64,000 nt of DNA from an uncultured Opitutia bacterium (GTDB lineage Bacteria > Verrucomicrobiota > Verrucomicrobiia > Opitutales > Opitutaceae): contig CAITWF010000069.1 in the NCBI GenBank assembly GCA_903896015.1, positions 1-64,000 of the forward strand. The letters are read 5' to 3'. Positions 37,407-46,200 of the stretch are shown here, piece after piece; the stretch's first letter is position 1; every line of letters starts with the position of its first letter. A program made the position numbers and the translations under genes. The notes beneath the pieces were generated by a model. It worked only from the letters and a program-made list of their open reading frames with translations, did no database searches and was not told the origin of the DNA.

Positions 37407-38837
37407 TCAGTGGAGCGGGCGCGTCGCCCCATTGGCTTTCGCCGCGGTGGCGCGCACGCGGAGCGCGGTAATGCGTGTTGCGACCTCGTTCTCCAGTTTA
37501 GCGGCGTCAAGCCCGATCACGTGTCCCGCCTCGACTACCTTGCGCCCACCGACGTAAACGGCGGCGACATTACGGCTGCTGCACGCGAAAACGATCGTCG
37601 CCGGCACATCCCAGATCGCGCCGGTGCCCGGCTCGCCGGGATCGACGACGAGGAAATCCGCGAATTTGCCCGGCTCCAAGCTTCCGATCCAGCGCTGCAC
37701 GCCGAAAACTTCCGCCGTCTTGAGCGTGTGCAGCCGCAAGACATCGATCGGCTGGAGGCCGCCGGCGTTTTCGCGACGGATGCGCAGCGCGTAGAGTCCG
37801 AAGCGCACGTTTTCGAACGGATCGGAAATGTCGGCGCTGGCCTGGCCGTCTTCACCCATCCCGACCCGCAATCCGGCCGCGAGATATTTTTCGATCGGTG
37901 CGAGACCTGACCCGAGCCGTCCGTTAGAGAGAGGATTCCAGATCATCGCGGCACCGACGGCCGCCGCTTCTCGCACGATCGTGTCGTCGGTGTGGATGAA
38001 ATGCGCGAAGGAAATTCCGGGGTAGACGGCACCGGCCTCCTTGAACCGCACCCATGATGCCCGATCGGATTCCTGACTCACGGATGCTTCGAGGAAGTGA
38101 ACCTGGGTGCCGAGTTTCAGCTCCTTCGCCAGCGCGAGTTCGCGCGTCAGGTAGCCCGGTTCGCGAAAGATTCCGATCGCATTGATCGCCACGCCGAGGA
38201 GCGCGTGATCGGCGCGTGGTTCGACCTGCGCGAGCACGGGCTTCAGGCGCGCGCGCCAAGTCGCGTCATCGGCCGAGGGGTCGTTGACCCACGAGAAGAT
38301 GAAACGCTGCGGCACCGTCAGTTCGGCGGTGAGTTGCTCCTGGTAGTTCTCGAAACTGCGACCGATGAAATGTGAGTGATTGTAGGTCGTCGTCACGCCA
38401 TGGCGGAGTTGGTCGTAGGCGCCGTGCCGGGTGAAGGCGCCGAAATCGCCGGGCCCGAAAAATCCGCCGTAGGTGTAGTGCAGTGCGTCGAGCCAAGCGG
38501 GCAACTCAGAGCCGGGTGTGATGCCGCGAAACGCGCTTTGCCAGAGGTGACTGTGGCCGGAAACAAATCCCGGCATCACGATCTTTCCTTGCAGGTCGAT
38601 GGTCGCGAAGCCGGGGGATTTTTGTGCTGCGACCACCGCAGGGGAAGCGTCGCCGCCGCCAGCCCCCAGCGCCGCGATCGTGCCGTCGTCGGCCACGAGC
38701 ATAAAGCCGTCCGCGATCGCGGTGTCGGCACCCGCGGCCAGCGTCAATAGCGTGGCGTGTTGATACAGCGTGGCCGCAGGCAATGGCGCGGCGCCAAAAA
38801 CCAAGGCGAGGCAGGCACGGCGAAAAACAGAATGCAT
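37407..38837 (-). CDS. Secreted amidohydrolase-family protein
   Basis: A 476-residue metal-dependent hydrolase of the TrzN/AtzA (cytosine deaminase-like) group. A signal peptide (MHSVFRRACLALVFGAAPLPAA) precedes the fold. Metal motif GFVSGHSHLWQS (HxH), a later His in GTQVHFLEAS, His in SFAHFIHTDD and Asp in GMGEDGQASAD are visible, and the C-terminal GSLEPGKFADFLVVDP closes the beta-sandwich. ATG 38837 was chosen to start at the signal peptide. Export is uncommon for this family. The natural substrate is unknown. Confidence 0.85.
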   Translation of the reverse strand: MHSVFRRACLALVFGAAPLPAATLYQHATLLTLAAGADTAIADGFMLVADDGTIAALGAGGGDASPAVVAAQKSPGFATIDLQGKIVMPGFVSGHSHLWQSAFRGITPGSELPAWLDALHYTYGGFFGPGDFGAFTRHGAYDQLRHGVTTTYNHSHFIGRSFENYQEQLTAELTVPQRFIFSWVNDPSADDATWRARLKPVLAQVEPRADHALLGVAINAIGIFREPGYLTRELALAKELKLGTQVHFLEASVSQESDRASWVRFKEAGAVYPGISFAHFIHTDDTIVREAAAVGAAMIWNPLSNGRLGSGLAPIEKYLAAGLRVGMGEDGQASADISDPFENVRFGLYALRIRRENAGGLQPIDVLRLHTLKTAEVFGVQRWIGSLEPGKFADFLVVDPGEPGTGAIWDVPATIVFACSSRNVAAVYVGGRKVVEAGHVIGLDAAKLENEVATRITALRVRATAAKANGATRPLH

Positions 38838-38934
38838 GCTCGGCTCATAGCAGGACACATACCGCGGGACCGGTCGGGATGCGCGAGGAAAACTTCGCTG
38901 TTGCGCGGCGCGGGAAACCCCGTGGATTGACGCT

Positions 38935-39570
38935 GTGAATTTGCACGTGGTGCCGGCGGGCCCGATCCAAACCAACGCTTATCTTCTTTGTGAACCCGCG
39001 CGCGGCGAGGCCGTGCTGATTGACGCGCCCGGCGGCGTCTGGCCCGAGATCGAGGCTATTCTTGCGAGCGAAAAATGCCGGCTCGTCGAGCTCTGGCTGA
39101 CGCACGGGCACTGGGATCACATGCAAGGCGCGGCGCAGGTGGTGCGGGCTACGGGGGCGAAGACGCGCGGCCATGCGGCGGACCGACCGATGTTTGAGAC
39201 GCCGGAGATGATGGAGCGCTTCATGGGCGAACACCTCGGCCTCAAGCCCGTGAAGATCGATGGCTGGCTTAGCCAAGGTGAGCGTCTCGCGGTGTTGGGC
39301 ACGGAGTTCGAAGTGCGGCATGTGCCGGGTCATTGTCCCGGCAACGTGCTCTTTTATCTCCTGGCGGCGAAAAGCGCGTTTGTCGGCGACGCGCTGTTTC
39401 GCCGCGGGATCGGCCGCACGGATCTTCCCGGTGGAGATTTCGAAGAACTGGAACGCTCCATCCGCACCCAAATCTACTCCTTGCCCGGCACGACGATTGT
39501 CTACCCCGGTCACGGTCAGTCCACGACGGTCGCGGAAGAGATCGGCGAAAATCCTTATGTCAGCGGTTAA
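38935..39570 (+). CDS. MBL-fold metallo-hydrolase (glyoxalase II-like)
   Basis: A 211-residue metallo-beta-lactamase-fold protein. LTHGHWDHMQGA is the HxHxDH zinc motif, and further ligands are His in VRHVPGHCPGN, Asp in FVGDALFRRGIGRTDLPGGD and His in VYPGHGQST. The FRRGIGRTDLPGG segment is typical of the YcbL/GloB2-like thiolesterase branch. The start is GTG 38935. It is divergent from the amidohydrolase and followed by a small inverted-repeat element. Confidence 0.88.
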   Translation: MNLHVVPAGPIQTNAYLLCEPARGEAVLIDAPGGVWPEIEAILASEKCRLVELWLTHGHWDHMQGAAQVVRATGAKTRGHAADRPMFETPEMMERFMGEHLGLKPVKIDGWLSQGERLAVLGTEFEVRHVPGHCPGNVLFYLLAAKSAFVGDALFRRGIGRTDLPGGDFEELERSIRTQIYSLPGTTIVYPGHGQSTTVAEEIGENPYVSG

Positions 39571-39574
39571 TGGT

Positions 39575-39657
39575 TTGTCATTCTGAGCGACGAAAAGAAT
39601 CCATGCTCGCGCCGGTCGTCGGAAAGAGGAATTCTTCCCTTGCACGGAATGACAAAT
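39575..39657. repeat. Short palindromic MITE-like repeat
   Basis: About 83 bp with terminal inverted repeats TTTGTCATTC and GAATGACAAA and internal AGAATCC / GGAATTCTTCC segments. TGTCATTC-GAG-type repeats are common dispersed elements in environmental bacteria. Its right end supplies the ATG used as ribD start (39649). No second copy was seen in this window. Confidence 0.6.
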
Positions 39658-40812
39658 AACGCGGAACACGAAACCTTCATGCGGCGCGCGCTCGAATTGG
39701 CGCGCTCGGTCTGGGGTGCAACGCATCCTAATCCGATGGTTGGCGCATTAATCGTCGAGGACGGGCATGTCGTGGGCGAAGGTGCGACGGCGCCCGATGG
39801 TGGTCCGCACGCGGAGCGGCTGGCCTTGCTCGCGCGCGGCAAAGTCCCGCGTCCCGGCGCCACACTTTACGTCACGCTGGAGCCGTGCTCGACCCATGGC
39901 CGCACGGGCGCGTGCACCGAGGCGATCATCGCGGCGGGTATCAAGCGCGTGGTCGTGGGCGCGACTGATCCGAATCCCGCACACGGGGGGCGAGGCTTTG
40001 AAGTTCTGCGCGCCGCGGGCGTCGAAGTGATCACGGGCGTGCTCGAGCGCGAGTGCCACGATCTCAACCTGATCTTCAACCACTGGATCACCACGAACGG
40101 GCCGCTGCTCGCGGCGAAGGTGGCGTCCACGCTCGATGGCAAGATCGCCTGCCGCACTGGTGAGTCGCGCTGGATCACCAACGAGGCGTCGCGGGCCGAC
40201 GTGCACCGCTGGCGCCGGCTGTTTCCGGGCATTGCAGCCGGCGCGATGACGATTCTGAAGGACAACCCGCGACTCACCGCGCGACGGGAAGGCGAGCCGG
40301 AGTGGTCGCCGCTGCGATTCGTGTTCGATGGTTTGCTGCGGACAGTGGTCGACAAGAACTTGCCGCGGGTCTTCACGGACGAATTTCGCGAACGAACCAT
40401 CGTGGTGACGACGCCGCACGGCGGCATGGGCTACGTGCGGAAGCTGCGTGAACTCGGGATCAAAGTGTGGCTGTTTGAGTCGGGCACGCAGCGGGTGCCG
40501 TTTGCGGATTTTCGCCGGCGCTGCGCGGAGGAGCGAATATCGGGAGTGTTTTTTGAGGGTGGGGCGCAGCTCGTGAGCGAATTGATCCGGGCGCGGCAGC
40601 TCGACTACGTGTTTGCCTATCACGCACCGGTGTTGTTCGCCGACGAAAAGGCGAAGAGTATCTTCAACGGCCTCCGTCCCGAGCGTCTCGATCAGGCGGT
40701 TCGCTTGACCGATGTGCGGCATGAAGTGTTTGCGGACGACATCCTGACGCATGGTCGCGTGACTTATCCGGAGAAGATGTTGATCGATGAAACTGTTTTT
40801 AGCCTCCGGTAA
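39649..40812 (+). CDS. ribD: Riboflavin biosynthesis deaminase/reductase
   Basis: A 387-residue bifunctional enzyme. The N-terminal deaminase (1-150) has HPNPMVGALIVEDG, GGPHAERLAL (HAE zinc site) and EPCSTHGRTGACTEA (PCxxxGxxxxC). The C-terminal reductase (155-387) has VASTLDGKIACRTGESRWIT and FFEGGAQLVSELI. It converts the GTP-derived pyrimidine to the ribitylamino intermediate. ATG 39649 lies in the palindromic repeat; the next in-frame ATG (39679) would lose the first family residues. It overlaps rdgB. Confidence 0.95.
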   Translation: MTNNAEHETFMRRALELARSVWGATHPNPMVGALIVEDGHVVGEGATAPDGGPHAERLALLARGKVPRPGATLYVTLEPCSTHGRTGACTEAIIAAGIKRVVVGATDPNPAHGGRGFEVLRAAGVEVITGVLERECHDLNLIFNHWITTNGPLLAAKVASTLDGKIACRTGESRWITNEASRADVHRWRRLFPGIAAGAMTILKDNPRLTARREGEPEWSPLRFVFDGLLRTVVDKNLPRVFTDEFRERTIVVTTPHGGMGYVRKLRELGIKVWLFESGTQRVPFADFRRRCAEERISGVFFEGGAQLVSELIRARQLDYVFAYHAPVLFADEKAKSIFNGLRPERLDQAVRLTDVRHEVFADDILTHGRVTYPEKMLIDETVFSLR

Positions 40813-41395
40813 CGCGCACAAGGTGGCGGAACTGCAAGAGCTGGCCAACGCGGCCTCACTGCCGATCGAAATCGTGTCGGCGAAGGCGGTTGGCGGAATG
40901 CCGGAGGTCGCGGAGGACACGGGGACGTTTGTCGGCAATGCGCGCAAAAAGGCGCTCGCATTGCGCGCGAAGCTTCCGGCCGAGGCGTGGGTGCTGGCGG
41001 ACGACAGCGGGGTATGTGTCGACGCGCTCGGTGGCGCTCCGGGCGTGGAGTCGGCTTACTATGCCGGGCCGCAGCACGACAGTGCGGCGAATCTCGCGAA
41101 ACTGACCGCCGTGATGCGCGACGTGCCGAAGGGAATGCGCGGCGCGCAATTTGTGTGTGTGTTGGTCGTGGCGGGGCCCGCTGGGGCGGAAGAGATCTTC
41201 GAGGGCGCGTGCGGCGGGGAACTGCTGGGCGAGCCGCGCGGCGGAGCGGGTTTTGGTTACGATCCGCTGTTTGTGCCGACGGGATTCGCGCAGAGCTATG
41301 CAGAGCTTGGCGAAGAGGTGAAATCCACGATCAGCCACCGCGCGCGGGCGTGGGCGAAGCTCGCGGAGTGGATCAAGGCGCGGGATACGCGCTGA
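40787..41395 (+). CDS. rdgB: Non-canonical purine NTP pyrophosphatase (RdgB/HAM1)
   Basis: A 202-residue enzyme hydrolysing ITP, XTP and dITP to monophosphates, cleaning the nucleotide pool. It shows LFLASGNAHKVAEL (SGN-x-K), ADDSGVCVDALGGAPGVESAYYAG and GGAGFGYDPLFVP followed by ISHRARA (SHR). The ATG overlaps the last 26 bp of ribD in another frame, indicating coupling. It converges on the response-regulator gene. Confidence 0.95.
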   Translation: MKLFLASGNAHKVAELQELANAASLPIEIVSAKAVGGMPEVAEDTGTFVGNARKKALALRAKLPAEAWVLADDSGVCVDALGGAPGVESAYYAGPQHDSAANLAKLTAVMRDVPKGMRGAQFVCVLVVAGPAGAEEIFEGACGGELLGEPRGGAGFGYDPLFVPTGFAQSYAELGEEVKSTISHRARAWAKLAEWIKARDTR

Positions 41396-41401
41396 GCGGC
41401 G

Positions 41402-42055
41402 TCACTTTTTTTGCTGCGCGTAGATGACGGCGGCCTCGGCGCGGCGCGAGACGTGAAGCTTCTCGAAGACCGTGCTCAGATAATTCTTCACCGTCTTCTC
41501 GCTGAGGTTGAGTCTTACGGCGACTTCTTTGTTGGTGCAGCCCTCCGCGATGTGCGCGAGGACGCGCTTCTCCTGCGGCGAGAGCAGCGCGATCGCGTCG
41601 GCGGCGGGTCCGCCACTTTTCATAAACTGCATGACACGCGCCGTGACCGCCGGATCGAGGATCGATTTTCCGGCGGCGACATCGCGAATCGCTTGGACGA
41701 GTCCGCGGCCATCGATCTCTTTCAAAAGGTAGCCATGAGCGCCGGCGCGGATCGCGTCGTCGACGAGCGTGTCGTCGGCGACCGAGGTAAGGATGAGCAC
41801 GCGCGTCGCGGGGGAACGCTGCAAAATCTGGCGACATGCGTCGAAGCCGGTGCCATCGGGCAGACGGATGTCGAGGAGGACAACGTCAGGCGTGAGGCGG
41901 GCAACGAGCTCAACGCCGGCTGCGACGGTGCCGGCCTCACCGACGATTTCGAGCGAGCGATCGGCGCCGAGCAGGGCGCGAAGCCCTAAGCGGACGACTT
42001 CGCTGTCGTCAACGAGTGCGATGCGGAGGCGGTGATTCTCGAAGACGGATTTCAT
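41402..42055 (-). CDS. NarL/LuxR-family response regulator
   Basis: A 217-residue regulator. The receiver domain (residues ~11-125) has ALVDDSE and phosphoacceptor Asp in VVLLDIRLPDG, with Lys in GYLLKEID. The LuxR-type helix-turn-helix (~150-215) has LSPQEKRVLAHIAEGCTNKEVA and LNLSEKTVKNYLSTVFEKL. Its start overlaps the stop of the partner kinase (ATGA at 42052-42055 region), so the two are one two-component system. Target genes unknown. Confidence 0.93.
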   Translation of the reverse strand: MKSVFENHRLRIALVDDSEVVRLGLRALLGADRSLEIVGEAGTVAAGVELVARLTPDVVLLDIRLPDGTGFDACRQILQRSPATRVLILTSVADDTLVDDAIRAGAHGYLLKEIDGRGLVQAIRDVAAGKSILDPAVTARVMQFMKSGGPAADAIALLSPQEKRVLAHIAEGCTNKEVAVRLNLSEKTVKNYLSTVFEKLHVSRRAEAAVIYAQQKK

Positions 42056-43128
42056 CAAAGGGCGGCGGATTGAAGAATGGGAATATTCACGAGGACGCGC
42101 GTGCCTTCGGCGGGACGGCTCACGATGCGGATCGCGGCGCCGAGTTGCGCGGCGCGCGCCTCCATATTTCCGAGACCGTGACCGCCGGCCGGGCCGGCGA
42201 CGGCATCGAAACCGATGCCATTGTCCTGCACGAGCAGGCACACCTCGCGATCACCTTGGTGGAGGCGGACCGTGACGATCGTTGCAGCGCCATGGCGGAG
42301 CGCATTGCTCACGGCTTCGCGCGCGATCTGGAGTGCCTCAAGCGACTGATCGCCGGTGAGGAGCGCGGTCGCATTTTCGTCAATCTTGAGTTCGAAGTGC
42401 GTCTCTCTTCCGGCGCGTAGGTCCTCAAGGAGAGGATGGAGGGCGTGGGCGAACCCGGTTCGGCGAAGGTTTTCCGGCGCGAGCCCGATGATATAGGAGC
42501 GCGCGTCGCGAATCGCAGTGTTGAGCGCGGTGCGGCACTGCTCCAGCCGCCGATCGGCCTCAGCGGGGTCATCCCGGAGGAGATGGCGCACGGATTCGAT
42601 GGTGAGGCCTACGGCGTAGAGCGACTGAATGATCCCATCATGCAAATCGCGGCCGAGACGAATTTTTTCCTCGAGGGACTGGGCGAGGAGCCTCTGCTTC
42701 AGTTGGACATCCTCTTCCGCCCGACGGCGGACGTCGCGTTCGCGGGTGAGTTCGTCGTGTTGCGCGGCGGAGGTCTCGGCGAGTCGTGAGAGCGCACCGA
42801 CTTCAGTCCGCGTGGCCGCGAAAGGCGAGTGGGTTTCGGGCCGTCGGGCGGGGCGGAGCGTGAGACTCACCATGAGTGCCGCGGCGAGTGCGGTGCCCGC
42901 GAGAGCGAGTATGAGTTCGAGGCGAGACGTCAGTTGGGCGAGCTTGTTGGTGGCCGAAGGAGAGTTCGTCGCGGAACTTGGCGCCGTGTTTCCAGTGCCG
43001 TAGGTGGAGGCCACGGCGTGGGAGAGATCGCGTTGCCAAGCCCGCCATGCGGAGGTGATCAGCAGGGCTGCCAACGCCGCGAGAACGACGAAAAGTCCGG
43101 TGGCAAGCAGGCGGGGCAGCGGATTCAT
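42055..43128 (-). CDS. NarX/DesK-type sensor histidine kinase
   Basis: A 357-residue membrane kinase with two hydrophobic helices (~5-27 and ~65-90) around a short, Ser/Asn-rich periplasmic loop. A coiled linker and HisKA_3 with LGRDLHDGIIQSLYA (phospho-His) follow, then an HATPase with REAVSNALRHG and DNGIGFD plus GGHGLGNMEARA. ATG 43128 is preferred; longer frames run toward metG. With such a small sensor loop it may sense membrane or quinone state. It is coupled to the NarL-type regulator. Confidence 0.9.
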   Translation of the reverse strand: MNPLPRLLATGLFVVLAALAALLITSAWRAWQRDLSHAVASTYGTGNTAPSSATNSPSATNKLAQLTSRLELILALAGTALAAALMVSLTLRPARRPETHSPFAATRTEVGALSRLAETSAAQHDELTRERDVRRRAEEDVQLKQRLLAQSLEEKIRLGRDLHDGIIQSLYAVGLTIESVRHLLRDDPAEADRRLEQCRTALNTAIRDARSYIIGLAPENLRRTGFAHALHPLLEDLRAGRETHFELKIDENATALLTGDQSLEALQIAREAVSNALRHGAATIVTVRLHQGDREVCLLVQDNGIGFDAVAGPAGGHGLGNMEARAAQLGAAIRIVSRPAEGTRVLVNIPILQSAAL

Positions 43129-43216
43129 GCGGTTCGCGCAGAGGCTGCCGGGCAACGCCGGGCGCGTCAAAACTTTCGACATTTTGTCCCCGCCGCGTTT
43201 TATTGGCCGGCTCAGC

Positions 43217-44761
43217 ATGAAGTCCTTCTACATCACGACCGCCATCGACTACGTGAACGGATCACCGCACCTCGGCCACGCCTATGAAAAGGTGCTGACC
43301 GACGTCATCGCGCGTTTTCGGAGGCAGATGGGCGACAAGGTGCATTTCCTGACGGGCGTCGACGAACACGGCCAAAAAGTGCAGGCGAGCGCAAAGAAGA
43401 GGGGCATACCGCCCCAACAATTTTGCGACGAAGTGAGCGCGGAATTTCGTGCGCTCCTGCCGAAACTGAACATCTCGAACGACGATTTCATCCGCACGAC
43501 CGATGAGCGGCACAAGAAGGTCGTGCGGCAGGTGCTCCAGCAACTCTTCGAGAAAGGTGAGATCTACAAGGCCGAATACCGCGGCTTCTACTCCACACGC
43601 CAGGAGCAGTTTCTGCAGGAGAAGGACCGCAACCCCGACGGCACCTGGCCGGAGCTTTTCGGCGAGGTCACCGAGATCGTGGAGGCCAACTACTTCTTCA
43701 AGCTGAAGCAGTATCAGGAATGGCTCGTCGAGTTCCTGACGAAGAACGAAAATTTCATCTTCCCGGCGTTCCGTCAGAAGCAGGTCGTGGAGTTTCTGAA
43801 AGAGCCACTCAATGATCTCTGCATCTCGCGGCCGCGCGAACGACTGGAGTGGGGCATCCCGCTGCCGTTCGACGACGGTTACGTGACCTACGTGTGGTTC
43901 GATGCGCTGCTCAATTACTACTCGGCCGTCGCCGATCTGCCGGGGGTCTGGCCCGCCACCTATCATGTGATCGGCAAGGACATCCTCGTGCCGCCCCACG
44001 CGGTTTATTGGCCGATCATGTTGCATGCCGCGAATATTCCGCTGCCGCAGGGCATCATTGCGCATGGCTGGTGGCTGCAGCGCGGAGCGAAAATGTCCAA
44101 GAGCACCGGCAACGCACTTAACCCGCTCGACCTCGTTACGGAATTCGGCGCGGACGCGTTTCGGTATTTTCTGATCCGCGAGATGAACGTCGGGCAGGAC
44201 AGCGACTTCACGCGCGACCAGTTTCTCGTCCGCTACAACAGCGAACTCGCCAACAATCTTGGCAATCTCGTCAACCGCACGCTCAACATGACCACGCGCT
44301 TTGCCGCTGGCATCGTGCCCGCGGCTGAAGCGATCGAGGATGCCGAGCGCGAGGTGCAGACGCAGTGGGCAAAGACCCGCGACGAAGTTATCGTCCTGAA
44401 CGAGGGCTTTCAGTTCCACGCTGCGCTTGAGCGCACGATGCAGTTCGTCACGGCGACGAACGCCTACATCGAAAGGCGCGCGCCCTGGAAGCTCGGCAAA
44501 TCCACTGAAGCAAACGATCAGGCGCTGCTGCGCACCTCCCTCGCGACGATGGCAGAGGCACTGCGTCTGGCCGTAGCGCTGATGCAGCATGTGATCCCGT
44601 CGACCACCACGAAAATCAACGCCGTGCTGGGCTACACCCCCGGCGCCGACTGGCGCGCTGAACTTGACTGGAGTGCGAAGCTCTCCGGTGCGAAGGTCGC
44701 CGAAGCGCTCGTGCTGTTCCCGCGCCCGGCGCCGCCCGAGAAGGCCCTGGCCAAAGTCTAG
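43217..44761 (+). CDS. metG: Methionyl-tRNA synthetase
   Basis: A 514-residue class I synthetase. It shows ITTAIDYVNGSPHLGHAYEKV (HIGH-type site HLGH), WFDALLNYYSA, and KMSKSTGNALNP (KMSKS loop), then the anticodon-binding helical domain. It lacks the C-terminal EMAP-like tRNA-binding domain, and the Zn knuckle region is of the short Thermus/Bacillus type. ATG 43217 lies 88 bp from the divergent kinase gene. menF starts 11 bp after it. Confidence 0.95.
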   Translation: MKSFYITTAIDYVNGSPHLGHAYEKVLTDVIARFRRQMGDKVHFLTGVDEHGQKVQASAKKRGIPPQQFCDEVSAEFRALLPKLNISNDDFIRTTDERHKKVVRQVLQQLFEKGEIYKAEYRGFYSTRQEQFLQEKDRNPDGTWPELFGEVTEIVEANYFFKLKQYQEWLVEFLTKNENFIFPAFRQKQVVEFLKEPLNDLCISRPRERLEWGIPLPFDDGYVTYVWFDALLNYYSAVADLPGVWPATYHVIGKDILVPPHAVYWPIMLHAANIPLPQGIIAHGWWLQRGAKMSKSTGNALNPLDLVTEFGADAFRYFLIREMNVGQDSDFTRDQFLVRYNSELANNLGNLVNRTLNMTTRFAAGIVPAAEAIEDAEREVQTQWAKTRDEVIVLNEGFQFHAALERTMQFVTATNAYIERRAPWKLGKSTEANDQALLRTSLATMAEALRLAVALMQHVIPSTTTKINAVLGYTPGADWRAELDWSAKLSGAKVAEALVLFPRPAPPEKALAKV

Positions 44762-44772
44762 AGCTTCCGGCC

Positions 44773-46191
44773 GTGACGATTCTCCCGATCAATCCGGCCG
44801 AGAATGCCACGCCGGTCGCATTGCGTGCGTTTCTCGTGCAGTGTCGCGACGCCGCCGCGCGTGCCGGCCGGCCGAAACTGGTCAGCATCTCGCTGGCGGT
44901 GGATGCGCTCGATCCACTCGCCGTGCTCGAATCGATCTTCGAGCCGGCCGAACCCCATTTTTATGCGGAGCGCCCCGTCATCGAGAGCGCCATCGCCGGC
45001 GCAGAAATCGCCGTGGTGCATGAGGCTAGCGGCCGTGATCGGTTTACTAGGGTGCAGCGCTTCATCGACGAAACACTGACCGACACGATTGCGGTGGGCG
45101 ATGTGGCGGCGCCCTTTGGCGGTCCGCACTTCTTTGCGAGTTTCGCGTTCGCTGACCAAACGGAGCCGGGTGAGGCGTTTCCCCCTGCGCGGGTATTTGT
45201 GCCACGCTGGCAGGTCGCCCGCGCCGGATCGACCACGACCGCGGTCGCCAATCTGCTCGTAACTGCCGACTCGGATCTCGCCGCATTGACCGAGCGGGTC
45301 TGGCGCGCGCACGGAAAATTTGGGCGATTTCGGTATCGCGAGATACCGGCCGACGCTCAGGACCAGAGTGCACCGAGGTTTACTTTAAAGGAGGCCGGCG
45401 ACTACCGCGCGGCAGTTGGGCGCGGTCTCGAGCGCATCGCGGCGGGCGAGTTTAGGAAAATCGTGCTCGCGCGCGCGATCGAGTTGAGGGCAGGTGTGCC
45501 GCTCCATCCGTTGCGGATTCTGAACGGCCTCCGCCAGCGGTTTCCCGACTGCTATTCCTTCTCCTGTGCGAATGGTCGGGGCCAGAGTTTCATCGGTGCC
45601 AGCCCGGAACGGCTGGTGCGCGCGAGCAAAGGCGTGCTCGAAACCGAGGCACTTGCCGGATCGATGCGCCGCGGCGCGACGGCCAGCGAAGATGCCACGC
45701 TTGCCGCGGCGCTGCTTTCCAGTGAAAAAGATCTGCGTGAGCAACGGGAGGTGCTCGACGACATCGTGGCTCGGCTCTTGCCGCTGGGTCTCGCGCTTGA
45801 TGTGCCGGCGAAACCGGATGTGCGCCGGCTCGCAAACGTCCAGCACCTTTGCACACCCGTGCGCGCGGCCCTGCCAGAGTCGGTGCGGCTGCTTGATGTG
45901 CTGGCCGCACTGCATCCAACGCCCGCCGTCGGCGGCAGTCCCCGCGATCCGGCTGTCGCCTGCATTCGCGAACTGGAGAGTTTTCCGCGCGGGCTCTACG
46001 CCGGCACGCTCGGTTGGCTCAACGCCCGCGGCGGCGGCGAGTTTTTCGTTGGCATCCGCTCAGCGCTGGTCGACGGCGCGTGCGCGCGGGTTTACGCGGG
46101 TGCGGGCATTGTTGCGGGGTCGACTCCTGAGAAGGAGTTTGCCGAAACAGAGTTGAAGTTTAGAGCAATGCTCGACGCCTTGACCGCTTGA
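44773..46191 (+). CDS. menF: Isochorismate synthase
   Basis: A 472-residue chorismate-binding enzyme that makes isochorismate for menaquinone. The C-terminal catalytic half has FRKIVLARAIEL, SFSCANGRGQSFIGASPERLVR, ETEALAGSMRRG and HPTPAVGGSPRDPA, and ends GAGIVAGSTPEKEFAETELKF. The Lys/Glu pair of the isochorismate synthase mechanism is consistent with this. The start is GTG 44773. It heads a menF-(DUF1573/cytochrome)-menD run. Confidence 0.93.
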   Translation: MTILPINPAENATPVALRAFLVQCRDAAARAGRPKLVSISLAVDALDPLAVLESIFEPAEPHFYAERPVIESAIAGAEIAVVHEASGRDRFTRVQRFIDETLTDTIAVGDVAAPFGGPHFFASFAFADQTEPGEAFPPARVFVPRWQVARAGSTTTAVANLLVTADSDLAALTERVWRAHGKFGRFRYREIPADAQDQSAPRFTLKEAGDYRAAVGRGLERIAAGEFRKIVLARAIELRAGVPLHPLRILNGLRQRFPDCYSFSCANGRGQSFIGASPERLVRASKGVLETEALAGSMRRGATASEDATLAAALLSSEKDLREQREVLDDIVARLLPLGLALDVPAKPDVRRLANVQHLCTPVRAALPESVRLLDVLAALHPTPAVGGSPRDPAVACIRELESFPRGLYAGTLGWLNARGGGEFFVGIRSALVDGACARVYAGAGIVAGSTPEKEFAETELKFRAMLDALTA

Positions 46192-46200
46192 TTCCCACTG

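Noticed and set aside
37320-37410. Sigma-54-like TGGCA boxes upstream of leuB
   Set aside because: TGGCAAG occurs twice but no TTGC box stands at the right spacing, and the copies are part of a direct repeat.
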